A stretch of 64,000 nt of DNA from Bombella favorum (GTDB lineage Bacteria; Pseudomonadota; Alphaproteobacteria; Acetobacterales; Acetobacteraceae). Below are positions 48,143-57,866 of the stretch, in pieces. The DNA lies in assembly GCF_014048475.1 (NCBI RefSeq), contig NZ_NWUS01000001.1, positions 992,001 through 1,056,000 on the forward strand, written 5' to 3'. The position numbers and the translations under genes are program-made. How positions within the stretch are numbered: the stretch's first letter is position 1; the number at the start of each line of letters is the position of its first letter. The notes beneath the pieces are model-generated. The model worked only from the letters and a program-made list of their open reading frames with translations, searched no databases and was not told the origin of the DNA.

Positions 48143-48892
48143 ATGAAGGTTCTTGTCCCCGTCAAACGGGTTGTTGATTACAACATCAAGCCGCGTGTTG
48201 CGGCTGATGGTAGTGGTGTCGAAACGCAGGGCGTGAAAATGTCCATGAATCCGTTCGACGAAATTGCTCTGGAAGAAGCCCTGCGCCTCCGTGAAAAAGG
48301 TCAGGCGGACGAAGTGATTGCTGTTTCCATCGGCCCGCAAGTAGCTCAGGATGTTCTGCGTACGGCCATGGCCATGGGGGCCGATCGAGCCATCCTCGTC
48401 CAGACCGAGGCCGAGATCGAACCCCGTGTCGTCTCCAGCCTTCTCAAGGCTGTGGTGGAGAAAGAGCAGCCAGGCCTTATCTCCATGGGCAAACAGGCCA
48501 TTGATGATGACATGAACGCCACCGGCCAGATGCTAGCCGCTCGTCTGGGTTGGCCGCAGGGAACCTTCGCCAGCAAGGTGGAGATTACGGACGGTAAGGT
48601 CAGTGTCGCCCGTGAGGTTGATGGAGGGACGGAGACCGTTGCCCTCACCCTCCCGGCTGTCATCACGGCAGACCTGCGCCTGAACGAACCACGCTATGCG
48701 TCCCTGCCCAACATTATGAAGGCCCGCAAGAAGCCGCTGGAGACGATCGCAGCCGACTCCCTCGGTGTGGATCTGACCCCACATCTGAAAATCATCAGCG
48801 TGGCTGAGCCACCGGAACGCAAGGCCGGTGTCATTGTCGAAACAGTGGAAGAGCTGGTCGAAAAGCTCAAGACGGAAGCGAAGGTGATCTGA
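48143..48892 (+). CDS. etfB: Electron transfer flavoprotein beta subunit
   Basis: A 249-residue subunit beginning [18 protein letters not shown], the standard ETF-beta N terminus. The start at 48143 is preferred because AAGG lies 6 bases upstream; an ATG at 48137 is also in frame. The AMP-binding loop region MGADRAILV and [20 protein letters not shown] are present. It overlaps etfA by one base in TGATG. Confidence 0.95.
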   Translation: MKVLVPVKRVVDYNIKPRVAADGSGVETQGVKMSMNPFDEIALEEALRLREKGQADEVIAVSIGPQVAQDVLRTAMAMGADRAILVQTEAEIEPRVVSSLLKAVVEKEQPGLISMGKQAIDDDMNATGQMLAARLGWPQGTFASKVEITDGKVSVAREVDGGTETVALTLPAVITADLRLNEPRYASLPNIMKARKKPLETIAADSLGVDLTPHLKIISVAEPPERKAGVIVETVEELVEKLKTEAKVI

Positions 48893-49806
48893 TGACCGCA
48901 CTTGTTCTGATTGAAGCCGAAAACGGCGTAATCCGTCAGGCCTCCCGGTCCGCCATTGCAGCGGCTTCCCGCTTTGGCGATGTCGATGCCCTGCTTCTGG
49001 GGGAAACCGGTGCAGAGGCAGCCAGCAAGCTGCCCGGCATCCGCAAGGTACTGCACGTGCCCGCCCTAAAGCACGCTCTGGCTGAACCTGCTGCTGCTCT
49101 ACTGGCTGGTCTTGCCAGCTCCTACAGCCATATCCTGTCTGCAACATCATCCACCGGCAAGAACATCCTACCCCGTTTAGCCGGTCTGCTCGATGCGCAG
49201 CCGATCTCCGATGTTGTGGCCATTCAGGATGATGCCACCTTCGTGCGGCCCATCTATGCAGGCAATGCGCTGGCTACTGTACAGTCCAGCGACAGCGTCA
49301 AGATCATGACCATCCGCTCCTCCAGCTTCGACCCCGTGAACGAAGATGGCGGCAGTGCCTCAATCGAAGTTCTTGATGCCCCCGCCGATGATGGGAAAAG
49401 CAACTTCGTAAAGCTGGAGCAGAGCCAGTCAGACCGTCCTGAGCTCGAAGTGGCCCGCGTAGTCATTTCTGGTGGTAAAGGCCTGAAGGATGCCAGCAAC
49501 TTCCATACCCTGCTGGAGCCCATTGCTGACAAGCTGGGTGCTGCCATCGGGGCCTCCCGTGCGGCTGTCGATTCCGGCTTCGCACCAAATGAGATGCAAG
49601 TTGGGCAGACCGGCAAAGTTGTGGCGCCTGAGCTTTACATCGCTACCGGCCTTTCCGGTGCTATCCAGCATCTCGCCGGGATGAAGGATAGCCGTGTGAT
49701 CGTAGCCATCAACATCGACCCAGAAGCACCAATCTTCAAAGTGGCCGATTATGGCATGGTGGGCGATCTCTTCGAGCTTCTCCCCGCTCTGGCCAAAGCC
49801 CTCTAA
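48892..49806 (+). CDS. etfA: Electron transfer flavoprotein alpha subunit
   Basis: A 304-residue FAD-binding subunit. The C-terminal FAD motif is visible as [20 protein letters not shown] followed by [20 protein letters not shown]. With EtfB it accepts electrons from acyl-CoA or dimethylglycine-type dehydrogenases, none of which lie in the window. A strong terminator follows. Confidence 0.95.
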   Translation: MTALVLIEAENGVIRQASRSAIAAASRFGDVDALLLGETGAEAASKLPGIRKVLHVPALKHALAEPAAALLAGLASSYSHILSATSSTGKNILPRLAGLLDAQPISDVVAIQDDATFVRPIYAGNALATVQSSDSVKIMTIRSSSFDPVNEDGGSASIEVLDAPADDGKSNFVKLEQSQSDRPELEVARVVISGGKGLKDASNFHTLLEPIADKLGAAIGASRAAVDSGFAPNEMQVGQTGKVVAPELYIATGLSGAIQHLAGMKDSRVIVAINIDPEAPIFKVADYGMVGDLFELLPALAKAL

Positions 49807-49851
49807 AAAATCAAGGAACAGGAAGGGCTTTCCTGCTTATTCCACCTCTTC

Positions 49852-49887
49852 AAAAACCCGCCCCTACCTTCCCAGGGGCGGGTTTTC
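49852..49887 (+). terminator. Intrinsic terminator after etfA
   Basis: AAAACCCGCCCCT pairs with AGGGGCGGGTTTT (49874-49886) around an 8-base loop; the stem itself ends in a T run. Confidence 0.85.
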
Positions 49888-49953
49888 TGTATGAAATGCA
49901 GCGAACCTGTAAAGAAGGCTTCATTTTTTCTATAAAAACAACCCGTTTACCCC

Positions 49954-49982
49954 TTGCACCTTTACCTGAGGAAGGGTAGGAA
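49954..49982 (+). promoter_or_regulatory. Likely promoter of tRNA-Pro
   Basis: TTGCAC at 49954-49959 and TAGGAA at 49977-49982 are 17 bases apart. The tRNA starts about 15 bases after the -10, a normal distance. Confidence 0.4.
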
Positions 49983-49996
49983 TAGCCCCACAAAGT

Positions 49997-50073
49997 CGGA
50001 GTGTAGCTCAGCCTGGTAGAGCACTGTGTTCGGGACGCAGGGGCCGGAGGTTCGAATCCTCTCACTCCGACCA
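49997..50073 (+). tRNA. tRNA-Pro (anticodon CGG)
   Basis: The acceptor stem CGGAGTG pairs with CACTCCG. The anticodon arm CTGTGTTCGGGACGCAG exposes CGG in the loop TTCGGGA. The T-arm GGAGGTTCGAATCCTC is intact, and CCA is encoded at 50071-50073. Confidence 0.95.
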
Positions 50074-50250
50074 TTATTTTCCCCCAGACAAGTTCATCTG
50101 TTAAGCTGTATGTAAGGTAGGCGTAACCTGTGCTAGCCTTTCGCGCAGTGCGCTCCTCTATGCAAATGATGTGATCATATTCTTAAAGTAAAAATTATAC
50201 CCCACGGGTGTTCTGTCTTTCGTCTATTCACCATATCGTAAGGGCGATGG

Positions 50251-50292
50251 ACGCCCCCTCCTTTATAGGCAATAAGGGGGCGTGCTTTTTCC
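50251..50292 (+). terminator. Intrinsic terminator in the gap after tRNA-Pro
   Basis: ACGCCCCCT at 50251-50259 pairs perfectly with AGGGGGCGT at 50275-50283, followed by GCTTTTTCC. No gene lies directly before it, so it may end the tRNA transcript or a small RNA starting after an AT-rich promoter-like stretch near 50180-50205. Confidence 0.65.
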
Positions 50293-50364
50293 ATGATAGA
50301 GTGGAATACCGACCTCCTCTTTTATGGAAAAAAACCGGTTATATTTTTCTGCAAGGATCATAAC

Positions 50365-50727
50365 ATGACCCGCAAGATCTACTCCCTCATTGCTGCTGCC
50401 GTGCTGGCTGGCTCTGTTGCTCCGGCCATGGCAGAACCAGGCGGTTGCTTGAAGTATGGTGCTGCTGGTGCCGTTGCTGGCCATGTGGCCAATAAGCATA
50501 GCGTGATGGGTGCCGTTGGCGGTTGTGCCGTTGGTATGTATCAGCGTCACAAATACCGCAAAAGCATCGCTGAGAAAGCAGCTCAGTGGGATAAGGAACA
50601 CCCTGTCGACAGCAAGCAGACTGGTTCCGGCTGGTGGCAGAACAACCATTCCGCTGCTGCTCTTAACCAGAAGGCTCAGTGGTATGATGCTGAGCACCCC
50701 AACAGCGATGCCCCAGCAGCTCACTAA
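50365..50727 (+). CDS. Small secreted protein, unknown
   Basis: A 120-residue product. The start at ATG 50365 follows AAGGA by 8 bases. The signal peptide (about 1-23) is cleaved after AMA. A glycine-zipper-like segment (GAAGAVAGHVANKHSVMGAV, about 33-52) is followed by a charged, Gln/Trp-containing tail with two HP-D/N-S repeats. Codon use is strongly biased, suggesting high expression. No family is recognised. A terminator follows. Confidence 0.75.
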   Translation: MTRKIYSLIAAAVLAGSVAPAMAEPGGCLKYGAAGAVAGHVANKHSVMGAVGGCAVGMYQRHKYRKSIAEKAAQWDKEHPVDSKQTGSGWWQNNHSAAALNQKAQWYDAEHPNSDAPAAH

Positions 50728-50747
50728 CACTTGAGCCTGCCTACATG

Positions 50748-50778
50748 AAAAACCCGGCCATCTCTGGCCGGGTTTTTT
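50748..50778. terminator. Bidirectional intrinsic terminator
   Basis: AAAACCCGGCCA pairs with TGGCCGGGTTTT around TCTC, with A-rich and T-rich flanks. It can serve the secreted-protein gene on the plus strand and hemH on the minus strand. Confidence 0.85.
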
Positions 50779-50804
50779 ATTATTACGCCAGATTCCAGCG
50801 TTTA

Positions 50805-51836
50805 TCAGAACTGAAACCCCTTCATCGCCTGCCGAGACAATGCTTCCAAAAGGGTGACGGCCTCCGGTGCATCATTCAAGCACGGAATGAAGGCGAACTC
50901 CTCACCACCAGCCTCCATAAACTCTTCCCGAACTTCACGGCCGATCTCATCCAGCGTTTCGATGCAGTCCGCCATGAAACCGGGCATGATAACGGCAATC
51001 TTCGTGATTCCCTGCTTCGGCAGAGCCGAGATATAGGGGGCCGTATAAGGCTGCAACCATTCCATCGGGCCAAAGCGGGATTGAAAGGTCAGAGGAACCT
51101 CTTCCTCGCTCATACCCAATGCCGTGGCCAGTGCCTTGGTCGTACGGACACACTCATCCCGATAGGAATCACCTTTCTCCACAAACTCCTTCGGCAAGCC
51201 GTGATAGGACGCTACAAGACGCTGCGGTGTAAAGGATAGCGTGTCATAAACCCGGCGCACAGAAGCCGCTAGGGCCTCAATAAACTGTGGGTGATCAGGG
51301 AAGGAAGGAACTGTCAGCACCGAAGGCTGCCGCCGCAGGCGCATCAGCGCACGGAAGAGCTGGTCATTGGCTGTGGCGGTCGTCGTCGCTGAATATTGCG
51401 GATAGAGCGGAATGCTGACGATACGATCACACCCCTGATCCATCAGCTCCGTTAAAGCCTGCTTTACGGAGGGCTGGCCATAGCGCATCCCCCAGGCCAC
51501 CGGGATTCCATCCGGTGCTAAACGCTCTGCCAAGCCTTCCGCCTGCTTACGGGTGAAGACACGCAGAGGAGACGCATTCTCTTCCTTGTCCCAAATGCGG
51601 GCATAATTCGCCCCACTGGCAAAAGGTCTGCGGGCCAACACCAGCGTGTTGAGGATTGGCTGCCAAATAAGCGGATGTGCTTCAATCACCCGGCGATCTG
51701 AAAGGAATTCCCTCAGATAACGGCGAACGGAAAAATAGCCCGTATCATCTGGTGTACCAAGATTAACGAGCAAAACACCAACCCGCCCCCCAGAGGGAAC
51801 GGGCGTGCGAGGAGGCGTGTAAGTGAAATAAGACAT
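50805..51836 (-). CDS. hemH: Ferrochelatase
   Basis: A 343-residue enzyme inserting Fe(II) into protoporphyrin IX, the last step of heme synthesis. The N-terminal VGVLLVNLGTPD, the active-site His in ASYHGLPKEF and Glu in CIETLDEI are intact. Length is normal. It supports the cytochrome-rich respiratory chain suggested by petABC. Confidence 0.96.
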   Translation of the reverse strand: MSYFTYTPPRTPVPSGGRVGVLLVNLGTPDDTGYFSVRRYLREFLSDRRVIEAHPLIWQPILNTLVLARRPFASGANYARIWDKEENASPLRVFTRKQAEGLAERLAPDGIPVAWGMRYGQPSVKQALTELMDQGCDRIVSIPLYPQYSATTTATANDQLFRALMRLRRQPSVLTVPSFPDHPQFIEALAASVRRVYDTLSFTPQRLVASYHGLPKEFVEKGDSYRDECVRTTKALATALGMSEEEVPLTFQSRFGPMEWLQPYTAPYISALPKQGITKIAVIMPGFMADCIETLDEIGREVREEFMEAGGEEFAFIPCLNDAPEAVTLLEALSRQAMKGFQF

Positions 51837-51960
51837 AGCTCCTCCACTATGGAGACAGCACCACCTTTTGGGAAGAGGGTTTCACTTACACTCTTTTACA
51901 AGCATAACTTATGTAAAGGCTCCGCACAGAAGGCGGAACCTTTACAAACCGTAACGTCTC

Positions 51961-53025
51961 TTATGCCGGCTCTTCCGGGCGGGGCACCGGCTGCCAGAGC
52001 GGCGACTCCTTGCCGATCAAATGCTGCTCATCGAGGCTCTCGGCAATCTGCACGGCATTCAGTGCCGCACCCTTGCGAAGGTTGTCCGACACGCACCAGA
52101 AGGCCAAACCGTTCTCCACAGTCGGGTCGATACGCAGACGGGACACATAAGTGTCATCCTCACCCACACACTCAATCGGCGTGACATAACCACCATCTTC
52201 CCGCTCATCACGCAGGATAACACCCGGTGCCTTACGCAAAGCAGCACGGGCTTTCTCCAGATCAACCGGCTTCTCACACTCAATGCTGATAGCTTCGGAA
52301 TGACCGATGAAAACCGGCACACGCACACAGGTAGCCAGCACCTTGATGTCCGGGTCCAGAATTTTACGAGTCTCGACCGCCATCTTCCATTCTTCCTTGG
52401 TGGAGCCATCTTCCATGAAACGGTCGATATGCGGAATCAGGTTAAAAGCAATCTGCTTGGTGAACTGGGCAACGGTCGGCGCATCATTCACGAAGCTGCC
52501 CTTCGTCTGGCTGAACAATTCATCCATGCCAGACTTCCCAGCACCAGACACGGCCTGATAAGTGGACACCACCACACGCTTAATGCGGAACAGATCATGC
52601 AGCGGCTTCAGAGCCACCATCATTTGGGCTGTAGAGCAGTTGGGATTAGCGATGATGCCTTTACGGGCCTTCTTCAGGGCAGCGGCATTAACCTCCGGCA
52701 CCACGAGCGGCACACCCGGCTCCATGCGGAAATGAGACGTATTATCCACGACCAGACACTTCGCTGCCGCAGCCTTAGGCGCATATTTGGCAGACACAGC
52801 CCCACCGGGAGAGAACAGCGCAATATCCCAGCCTGTGAAATCGAACGTCTCCAGATTCTGAACCTTCAGAACCTTCTTATCCCCGAAGGACACCTCACGG
52901 CCGGCAGACCGGGCAGACGCCAACGCCACGATTTCATCCACTGGGAACTGACGTTCTGCCAGCGTCTTCAGAATTTCACGCCCGACAGCCCCTGTCGCAC
53001 CAACAACGGCAACCCTGTAACCCAT
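51961..53025 (-). CDS. asd: Aspartate-semialdehyde dehydrogenase
   Basis: A 354-residue NADPH enzyme of the aspartate family pathway (Lys, Met, Thr, diaminopimelate). The Rossmann motif VAVVGATGAVG (about 5-15) and the catalytic Cys in NPNCSTAQMM are intact. The start at ATG 53025 follows AGGGAGAATGAGAG; an upstream extension to 53070 is open but unsupported. It works in the same pathway as dapB at 42036. Confidence 0.95.
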   Translation of the reverse strand: MGYRVAVVGATGAVGREILKTLAERQFPVDEIVALASARSAGREVSFGDKKVLKVQNLETFDFTGWDIALFSPGGAVSAKYAPKAAAAKCLVVDNTSHFRMEPGVPLVVPEVNAAALKKARKGIIANPNCSTAQMMVALKPLHDLFRIKRVVVSTYQAVSGAGKSGMDELFSQTKGSFVNDAPTVAQFTKQIAFNLIPHIDRFMEDGSTKEEWKMAVETRKILDPDIKVLATCVRVPVFIGHSEAISIECEKPVDLEKARAALRKAPGVILRDEREDGGYVTPIECVGEDDTYVSRLRIDPTVENGLAFWCVSDNLRKGAALNAVQIAESLDEQHLIGKESPLWQPVPRPEEPA

Positions 53026-53107
53026 TCTCTCATTCTCCCTCAGGCGGGGCCCAGCCTCGCCCTGTTTCATTCAGAAACCCATCCGGGCCTCATTATAAGG
53101 ATTGTCT

Positions 53108-53746
53108 CTACCCGATGAAGGGCAACCGCTTGAAAAAGGCGGAAAAACGATGGCGTTGCAACTCACGGCGTGCACGAACATCCTGCGCCATGTAATTGAG
53201 CTGGACCGTATAACGTGGCCCCACATAAGGGCGATGCCCATGCCATGTATCCGGCCCGTTCGGGAAAATGACCAAGGTCCCCCCTATAGGTGGAATCTCG
53301 CTGGCATAGTCCTCCACATCATCCGGCCCATTAAGAAAACGCAGGCAGCCTCCCTTATGGCCCCAATCCTTTGCCGGATCATTCAGATAAAGCAGGATAG
53401 TCACACGCTTGGAGGCACTGTCCCTATGTATCCGCCCATCTTTTGCCCGTGTCTGGCCCCGCATAGTCACCATGCTAGGAGCAGAACGTACATCCAGCCC
53501 AAATTTTTCCGAAACGATCTCTTTCAGCTGCGGTCCGGCGAATTCCTCCATCATGGCTTTTAGCTCTGGATGCAGCTTCAAAGCACCGAGAGGGAAAGAC
53601 CCGCCTGCCCGTATCTCCGGCAGTAGAGAAACCGCCCGGGCAAGGGGCGGCCCCGCAAGAAAATCCGGCACTACAATGTGAGGGCATGGTGCCTGACTGA
53701 CCGTGGCTTGCCTTACGGCTTCATAATTGGGAGAAATCGCACTCAT
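53108..53746 (-). CDS. 2OG-Fe(II) oxygenase
   Basis: A 212-residue protein. The Fe(II) site is visible as HxD in GRIHRDSASK, with the distal His in TWHGHRPYVGPR and the 2-oxoglutarate Arg in GPRYTVQLNYM. This is a prolyl-hydroxylase-like (P4Hc) layout. The start at ATG 53746 is chosen because the extension to 53902 would overlap the divergent sucA start; no ribosome site settles it. The substrate is unknown. Confidence 0.75.
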   Translation of the reverse strand: MSAISPNYEAVRQATVSQAPCPHIVVPDFLAGPPLARAVSLLPEIRAGGSFPLGALKLHPELKAMMEEFAGPQLKEIVSEKFGLDVRSAPSMVTMRGQTRAKDGRIHRDSASKRVTILLYLNDPAKDWGHKGGCLRFLNGPDDVEDYASEIPPIGGTLVIFPNGPDTWHGHRPYVGPRYTVQLNYMAQDVRARRELQRHRFSAFFKRLPFIG

Positions 53747-53889
53747 AACGGCTACCACGCTACCGCCCCCCGGCAGGGCAAGCAAGCCATCCCAGTATTG
53801 TCGGCTGACATAATGAGGGAAGATTTTGCCTTCACGCCATGATCGGTTAAAAATACGGCCCCAACGAGGCAAAAAGGAAAGAGGCCAGC

Positions 53890-56592
53890 ATGACGGGCTC
53901 ACCGCACCATCAGAATGCGATCAACGGCGAGAATATTGCCTATCTCGGTGAGCTATACACCCAGTGGCTGGAAGACCCTGCCGCCGTCCATCCCGAATAT
54001 GATGCACTATTCACCACCATGGGCGACCCCGCGGAAGCTGAAACAGGCACACACACATCCGCTTCAGAAGCAAGCCTACGGGATGAACGGCTGAAGGAAG
54101 CCTTCCGCCTCTGTGGTCATCTTCAGGCAGAACTGGACCCTCTGGGCCTGCGCCCTACCCACCAGATTGATGCCCTCACCCCCGACAGCCGGACAGACCC
54201 TGCCCTTCTGGCCCGCCTGAAGCGCACTTATTGCGGGCCGATCGGGGCCGAGTTCATGCATCTTCAGGACAGCCAACAGCGGCAATGGTGGATCGACCGG
54301 CTGGAGGAAAAACCAGCAACAGCACTCCCCCTCTCGCAGGAGCGCATCCTCAGCCTGTTAACCCATGCAGAAGGCTTCGAGACCTTCTGCCAGCAACGCT
54401 TCACCGGTATGCGCCGTTTCGGACTGGAAGGTGGGGAGAGCCTGATTGTCGCCCTTCAAGCCCTGCTGAATGAAGCGGCACGAGATGGCGTGCAATCCGT
54501 CTCGCTCGGTATGCCTCATCGGGGGCGGCTGAATGTCATGGCCAACATCCTGCGCAAGCCTTATGCGGCCATCTTCAGCGAATTTGCAGGCAAGGCCTTC
54601 TACCCGGAAGGAATCCGGGTATCTGGCGATGTGAAATATCATCTCGGCACCACGACAACTATCCGTCAGGGCCGCCACGAAATCCGCATCTCCCTCCTGC
54701 CCAACCCCTCCCATCTGGAGGCTGTAGACCCGGTCGTGCTGGGCCGTGTCCGGGCTGATCAGGACAAAAATAAGGACGAGGAACGCCAGAAGCATCTAGG
54801 GATTCTCGTGCATGGTGATGCCGCCTTTGCTGGGCAGGGCGTAGTGTATGAAACGCTCCAGCTATCCAAACTGGAAGGCTACCGCACAGGTGGGACAATC
54901 CATCTCATCATCAATAATCAGGTCGGTTTCACCACCAGCCCGGACGCCGCTCATTCCGGCATCTGGAACACCGATGTCGCCAAAACAGTGCAGGCCCCCG
55001 TCCTGCATGTAAATGGCGACAACCCGGAAGCCGTAGCCCGCTGTGCCGCCCTCGCCCATGAATGGCGGAAGACCTTCGCCAGCGACATCGTAGTAGATAT
55101 CATCAGCTACCGCCGCCACGGCCATAATGAGACGGATGATCCCGCTTTCACACAGCCTGCGATGGTGCAAACCATCAGCCAGCATCCGACATTACGGACC
55201 CTCTACGCAAAGAAAATTCTGGCCGAGACAGACATCCACCCTGCTGAAGTGGATGCGCTCTGGGATGATGTACAATCCCAACTGCACCGCGCTTTTGAAG
55301 ACGCCAACACCTACCAGCCCGACCCGACCGATTGGCTGGATTACAGCCCGCAGGACCCCACCCGCCTGCTGGATACACCAGAGCGCATCCAACCTATGAC
55401 GGGCGTGCCCCTCCCCCGGCTCCAACAGGTTGGCGAAGCCATGACGGCCATTCCAGCGGATTTCTCTGTTCATCCCCGTCTGGCACGGCTGCTCAAGGCC
55501 AAGCAGGCCACGTTAGCCGCTGGTGGCCCTGTGGACTGGGCCACGGCAGAGGCTCTCGCCTTTGGCACATTGGCCCTTGATGGCCACGCCATCCGCCTCT
55601 CCGGGCAGGATTGTGGCCGGGGTACTTTCAGCCAGCGTCATGCCGTGCTGACAGACCAGCATACGGGCCATCATTATACACCGTTGGCCCATATCGCCCC
55701 CCGACAGGCCCCTGTGAATGTATGGAACTCCCCCCTCTCCGAATATGGCGTGATGGGGTTTGAATATGGCTACTCGCTGGGCAATCCGGATGCGCTGGTG
55801 CTGTGGGAAGGGCAGTTCGGTGACTTCGCCAATGGAGCGCAGATCATCATTGACCAGTTCCTCGCCGCTGGGGAAACAAAATGGCTACGGACATCCGGCC
55901 TAACCCTGCTCCTGCCCCACGGCTATGAAGGAGCCGGGCCAGAACATTCCTCTGCACGGCCGGAACGCTTCCTCCAGCTCTGTGCCGAGAACAACATGCG
56001 GGTTTGTATGCCTTCCAGCCCGGCGAGTTTCTTCCATCTGCTCCGGCGGCAGATCGCCCGCCGCTGCCGCAAACCGCTGGTCGTCTTCAGCCCCAAATCA
56101 CTCCTGCGGCATAAGCAGGCTGTGTCCCTGCTTGGCGAGATGGGGCCACAGACACGCTTCGTACCCGTCATTGCTGATGCCACTTGCGGTGGTGGGGCAA
56201 AGCGGGTCGTACTGTGCAGTGGCAAGGTCTATTACGACCTCCTCCAGCAGCGGGAGGAAGCCGGGCTGAAACACTGCGCCATCATCCGGCTGGAGCAACT
56301 CTACCCCTTCCCTCATCACGCTCTTGCCGAAGAGCTGGGCCACCACCCGCAGGCAGAAGAAATCATCTGGTGCCAAGAAGAGCCAGAAAATGGCGGGGCA
56401 TGGCAATTTGTGGATCGCCGCATTGAGGCCTGCCTGCGCGAGGCTGGGCACGCCTGCGCCCGCCCACATTATGCCGGACGCAAAGCCTCTGCCTCCCCGG
56501 CGACCGGTCTACCCAGCATCCATCAGGCCGAACAAGACGCACTCGTCCGGCAGGCTCTGGGGCTGGAGGCGACACCCACAACCATCGACTGA
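53890..56592 (+). CDS. sucA: 2-oxoglutarate dehydrogenase E1 component
   Basis: A 900-residue thiamine-diphosphate enzyme. The active-site His lies in LGMPHRGRLNVM, followed by VKYHLGTTT, the TPP motif HGDAAFAGQG, and the C-terminal EGAGPEHSSARPERFLQLC. The N-terminal lipoyl-partner-binding segment (ENIAYLGELYTQWLEDPAAV) is present. Length is slightly short of the usual 930. The usual next gene, sucB (E2), is absent; trpB follows after 30 bases, so E2 and E3 must lie elsewhere. Confidence 0.95.
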   Translation: MTGSPHHQNAINGENIAYLGELYTQWLEDPAAVHPEYDALFTTMGDPAEAETGTHTSASEASLRDERLKEAFRLCGHLQAELDPLGLRPTHQIDALTPDSRTDPALLARLKRTYCGPIGAEFMHLQDSQQRQWWIDRLEEKPATALPLSQERILSLLTHAEGFETFCQQRFTGMRRFGLEGGESLIVALQALLNEAARDGVQSVSLGMPHRGRLNVMANILRKPYAAIFSEFAGKAFYPEGIRVSGDVKYHLGTTTTIRQGRHEIRISLLPNPSHLEAVDPVVLGRVRADQDKNKDEERQKHLGILVHGDAAFAGQGVVYETLQLSKLEGYRTGGTIHLIINNQVGFTTSPDAAHSGIWNTDVAKTVQAPVLHVNGDNPEAVARCAALAHEWRKTFASDIVVDIISYRRHGHNETDDPAFTQPAMVQTISQHPTLRTLYAKKILAETDIHPAEVDALWDDVQSQLHRAFEDANTYQPDPTDWLDYSPQDPTRLLDTPERIQPMTGVPLPRLQQVGEAMTAIPADFSVHPRLARLLKAKQATLAAGGPVDWATAEALAFGTLALDGHAIRLSGQDCGRGTFSQRHAVLTDQHTGHHYTPLAHIAPRQAPVNVWNSPLSEYGVMGFEYGYSLGNPDALVLWEGQFGDFANGAQIIIDQFLAAGETKWLRTSGLTLLLPHGYEGAGPEHSSARPERFLQLCAENNMRVCMPSSPASFFHLLRRQIARRCRKPLVVFSPKSLLRHKQAVSLLGEMGPQTRFVPVIADATCGGGAKRVVLCSGKVYYDLLQQREEAGLKHCAIIRLEQLYPFPHHALAEELGHHPQAEEIIWCQEEPENGGAWQFVDRRIEACLREAGHACARPHYAGRKASASPATGLPSIHQAEQDALVRQALGLEATPTTID

Positions 56593-56622
56593 TCCTTCAT
56601 TCAAGACGTAAAGACACACATC

Positions 56623-57855
56623 ATGCCAGCAGATACATCCATCACCAGCCAGCTCAATTCTCTCCGCACCGGGCCGGATGAACGGGGACATTTTGGGATT
56701 CACGGGGGGCGCTTCGTGGCCGAGACCCTCATGCCCCTGATGCTGGAGCTGGAACAATCCTATAACCACGCCAAAACTGACCCGCAGTTTCAGGAGGAGT
56801 TAGATTATTACCTCCGCCATTATGTGGGCCGCCCTAGCCCGCTCTGGCACGCTAAGCGGCTGAGTGAAACGCTCGGCGGGGCGCAGATTTACCTCAAGCG
56901 GGAGGAACTGAATCATACAGGCTCCCACAAGCTAAACAACGTGATGGGCCAGATTCTGCTGGCTCGCCGCATGGGCAAAACCCGCATCGTCGCCGAGACC
57001 GGGGCAGGGCAGCACGGTGTCGCCACTGCTACTGTCTGCGCCCTCTTCGGGCTGGACTGTGAAATCTACATGGGTGCCACCGATGTGGAACGGCAGAAGC
57101 CAAATGTCTTCCGCATGCACCTGCTGGGGGCTAAGGTCCATCCCGTCACGGCGGGGGCTGGCACCCTGAAAGACGCCATGAATGAGGCCATGCGGGACTG
57201 GGTAGCCAATGTGGAGAACACCTATTTCCTTGTCGGTACAGTAGCGGGGCCACATCCCTATCCGACCATGGTGAGGGACTTCCAGTCCGTCATCGGGACG
57301 GAGGCCCGTGAGCAGATACAAGAACAGACAGGACGCCTGCCAGATGCCGTTATCGCCGCCATTGGGGGCGGGTCTAACGCCATGGGGATTTTTCATCCCT
57401 TCCTTGATGATGTCGATGTCCCACTTTACGGCGTAGAGGCAGCCGGGCTGGGACTGGATAGCGGCAAGACGGCGGCCTCTATTGCTCGTGGCAAGCCCGG
57501 CGTCCTGCATGGCAACCGCACCTATCTGCTTCAGGATGAACACGGCCAGATCACAGAAGCCCATTCCATCAGTGCGGGGCTGGATTATCCCGGCATCGGG
57601 CCAGAACATTCATGGCTCAAGGACATTGGCCGGGTGAATTACGTCAGTGCCACGGATAATCAAGCCCTCGAGGCTTTCCAGACCCTCACGAAGCTGGAGG
57701 GCATCATCCCGGCACTGGAAAGTGCCCATGCCGTGGCCCATGCTATCGTGATGGCCCCGACCATGACAAAGGATCAGACCATCATCGTTAATCTGTCTGG
57801 CCGGGGGGACAAGGATGTCCCCACCGTTGCGGCCCATCTGGGCGTGAAACTGTAA
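56623..57855 (+). CDS. trpB: Tryptophan synthase beta chain
   Basis: A 410-residue PLP enzyme joining indole and serine to make tryptophan. The PLP Lys is in [14 protein letters not shown] (about 99-112), and the phosphate loop is [11 protein letters not shown]. Length is normal. It follows sucA by 30 bases, and trpA follows by 11 bases; trpF is not present upstream as it is in many relatives. Confidence 0.97.
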   Translation: MPADTSITSQLNSLRTGPDERGHFGIHGGRFVAETLMPLMLELEQSYNHAKTDPQFQEELDYYLRHYVGRPSPLWHAKRLSETLGGAQIYLKREELNHTGSHKLNNVMGQILLARRMGKTRIVAETGAGQHGVATATVCALFGLDCEIYMGATDVERQKPNVFRMHLLGAKVHPVTAGAGTLKDAMNEAMRDWVANVENTYFLVGTVAGPHPYPTMVRDFQSVIGTEAREQIQEQTGRLPDAVIAAIGGGSNAMGIFHPFLDDVDVPLYGVEAAGLGLDSGKTAASIARGKPGVLHGNRTYLLQDEHGQITEAHSISAGLDYPGIGPEHSWLKDIGRVNYVSATDNQALEAFQTLTKLEGIIPALESAHAVAHAIVMAPTMTKDQTIIVNLSGRGDKDVPTVAAHLGVKL

Positions 57856-57866
57856 GGAGACCCATC

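Noticed and set aside
52021-53118. A 365-codon open frame antisense to asd
   Set aside because: asd on the other strand has all catalytic motifs; the antisense product is His/Arg-rich and unlike any family I know.
56932-57609. Antisense frame over trpB
   Set aside because: trpB is intact; the minus-strand frame follows from base composition.
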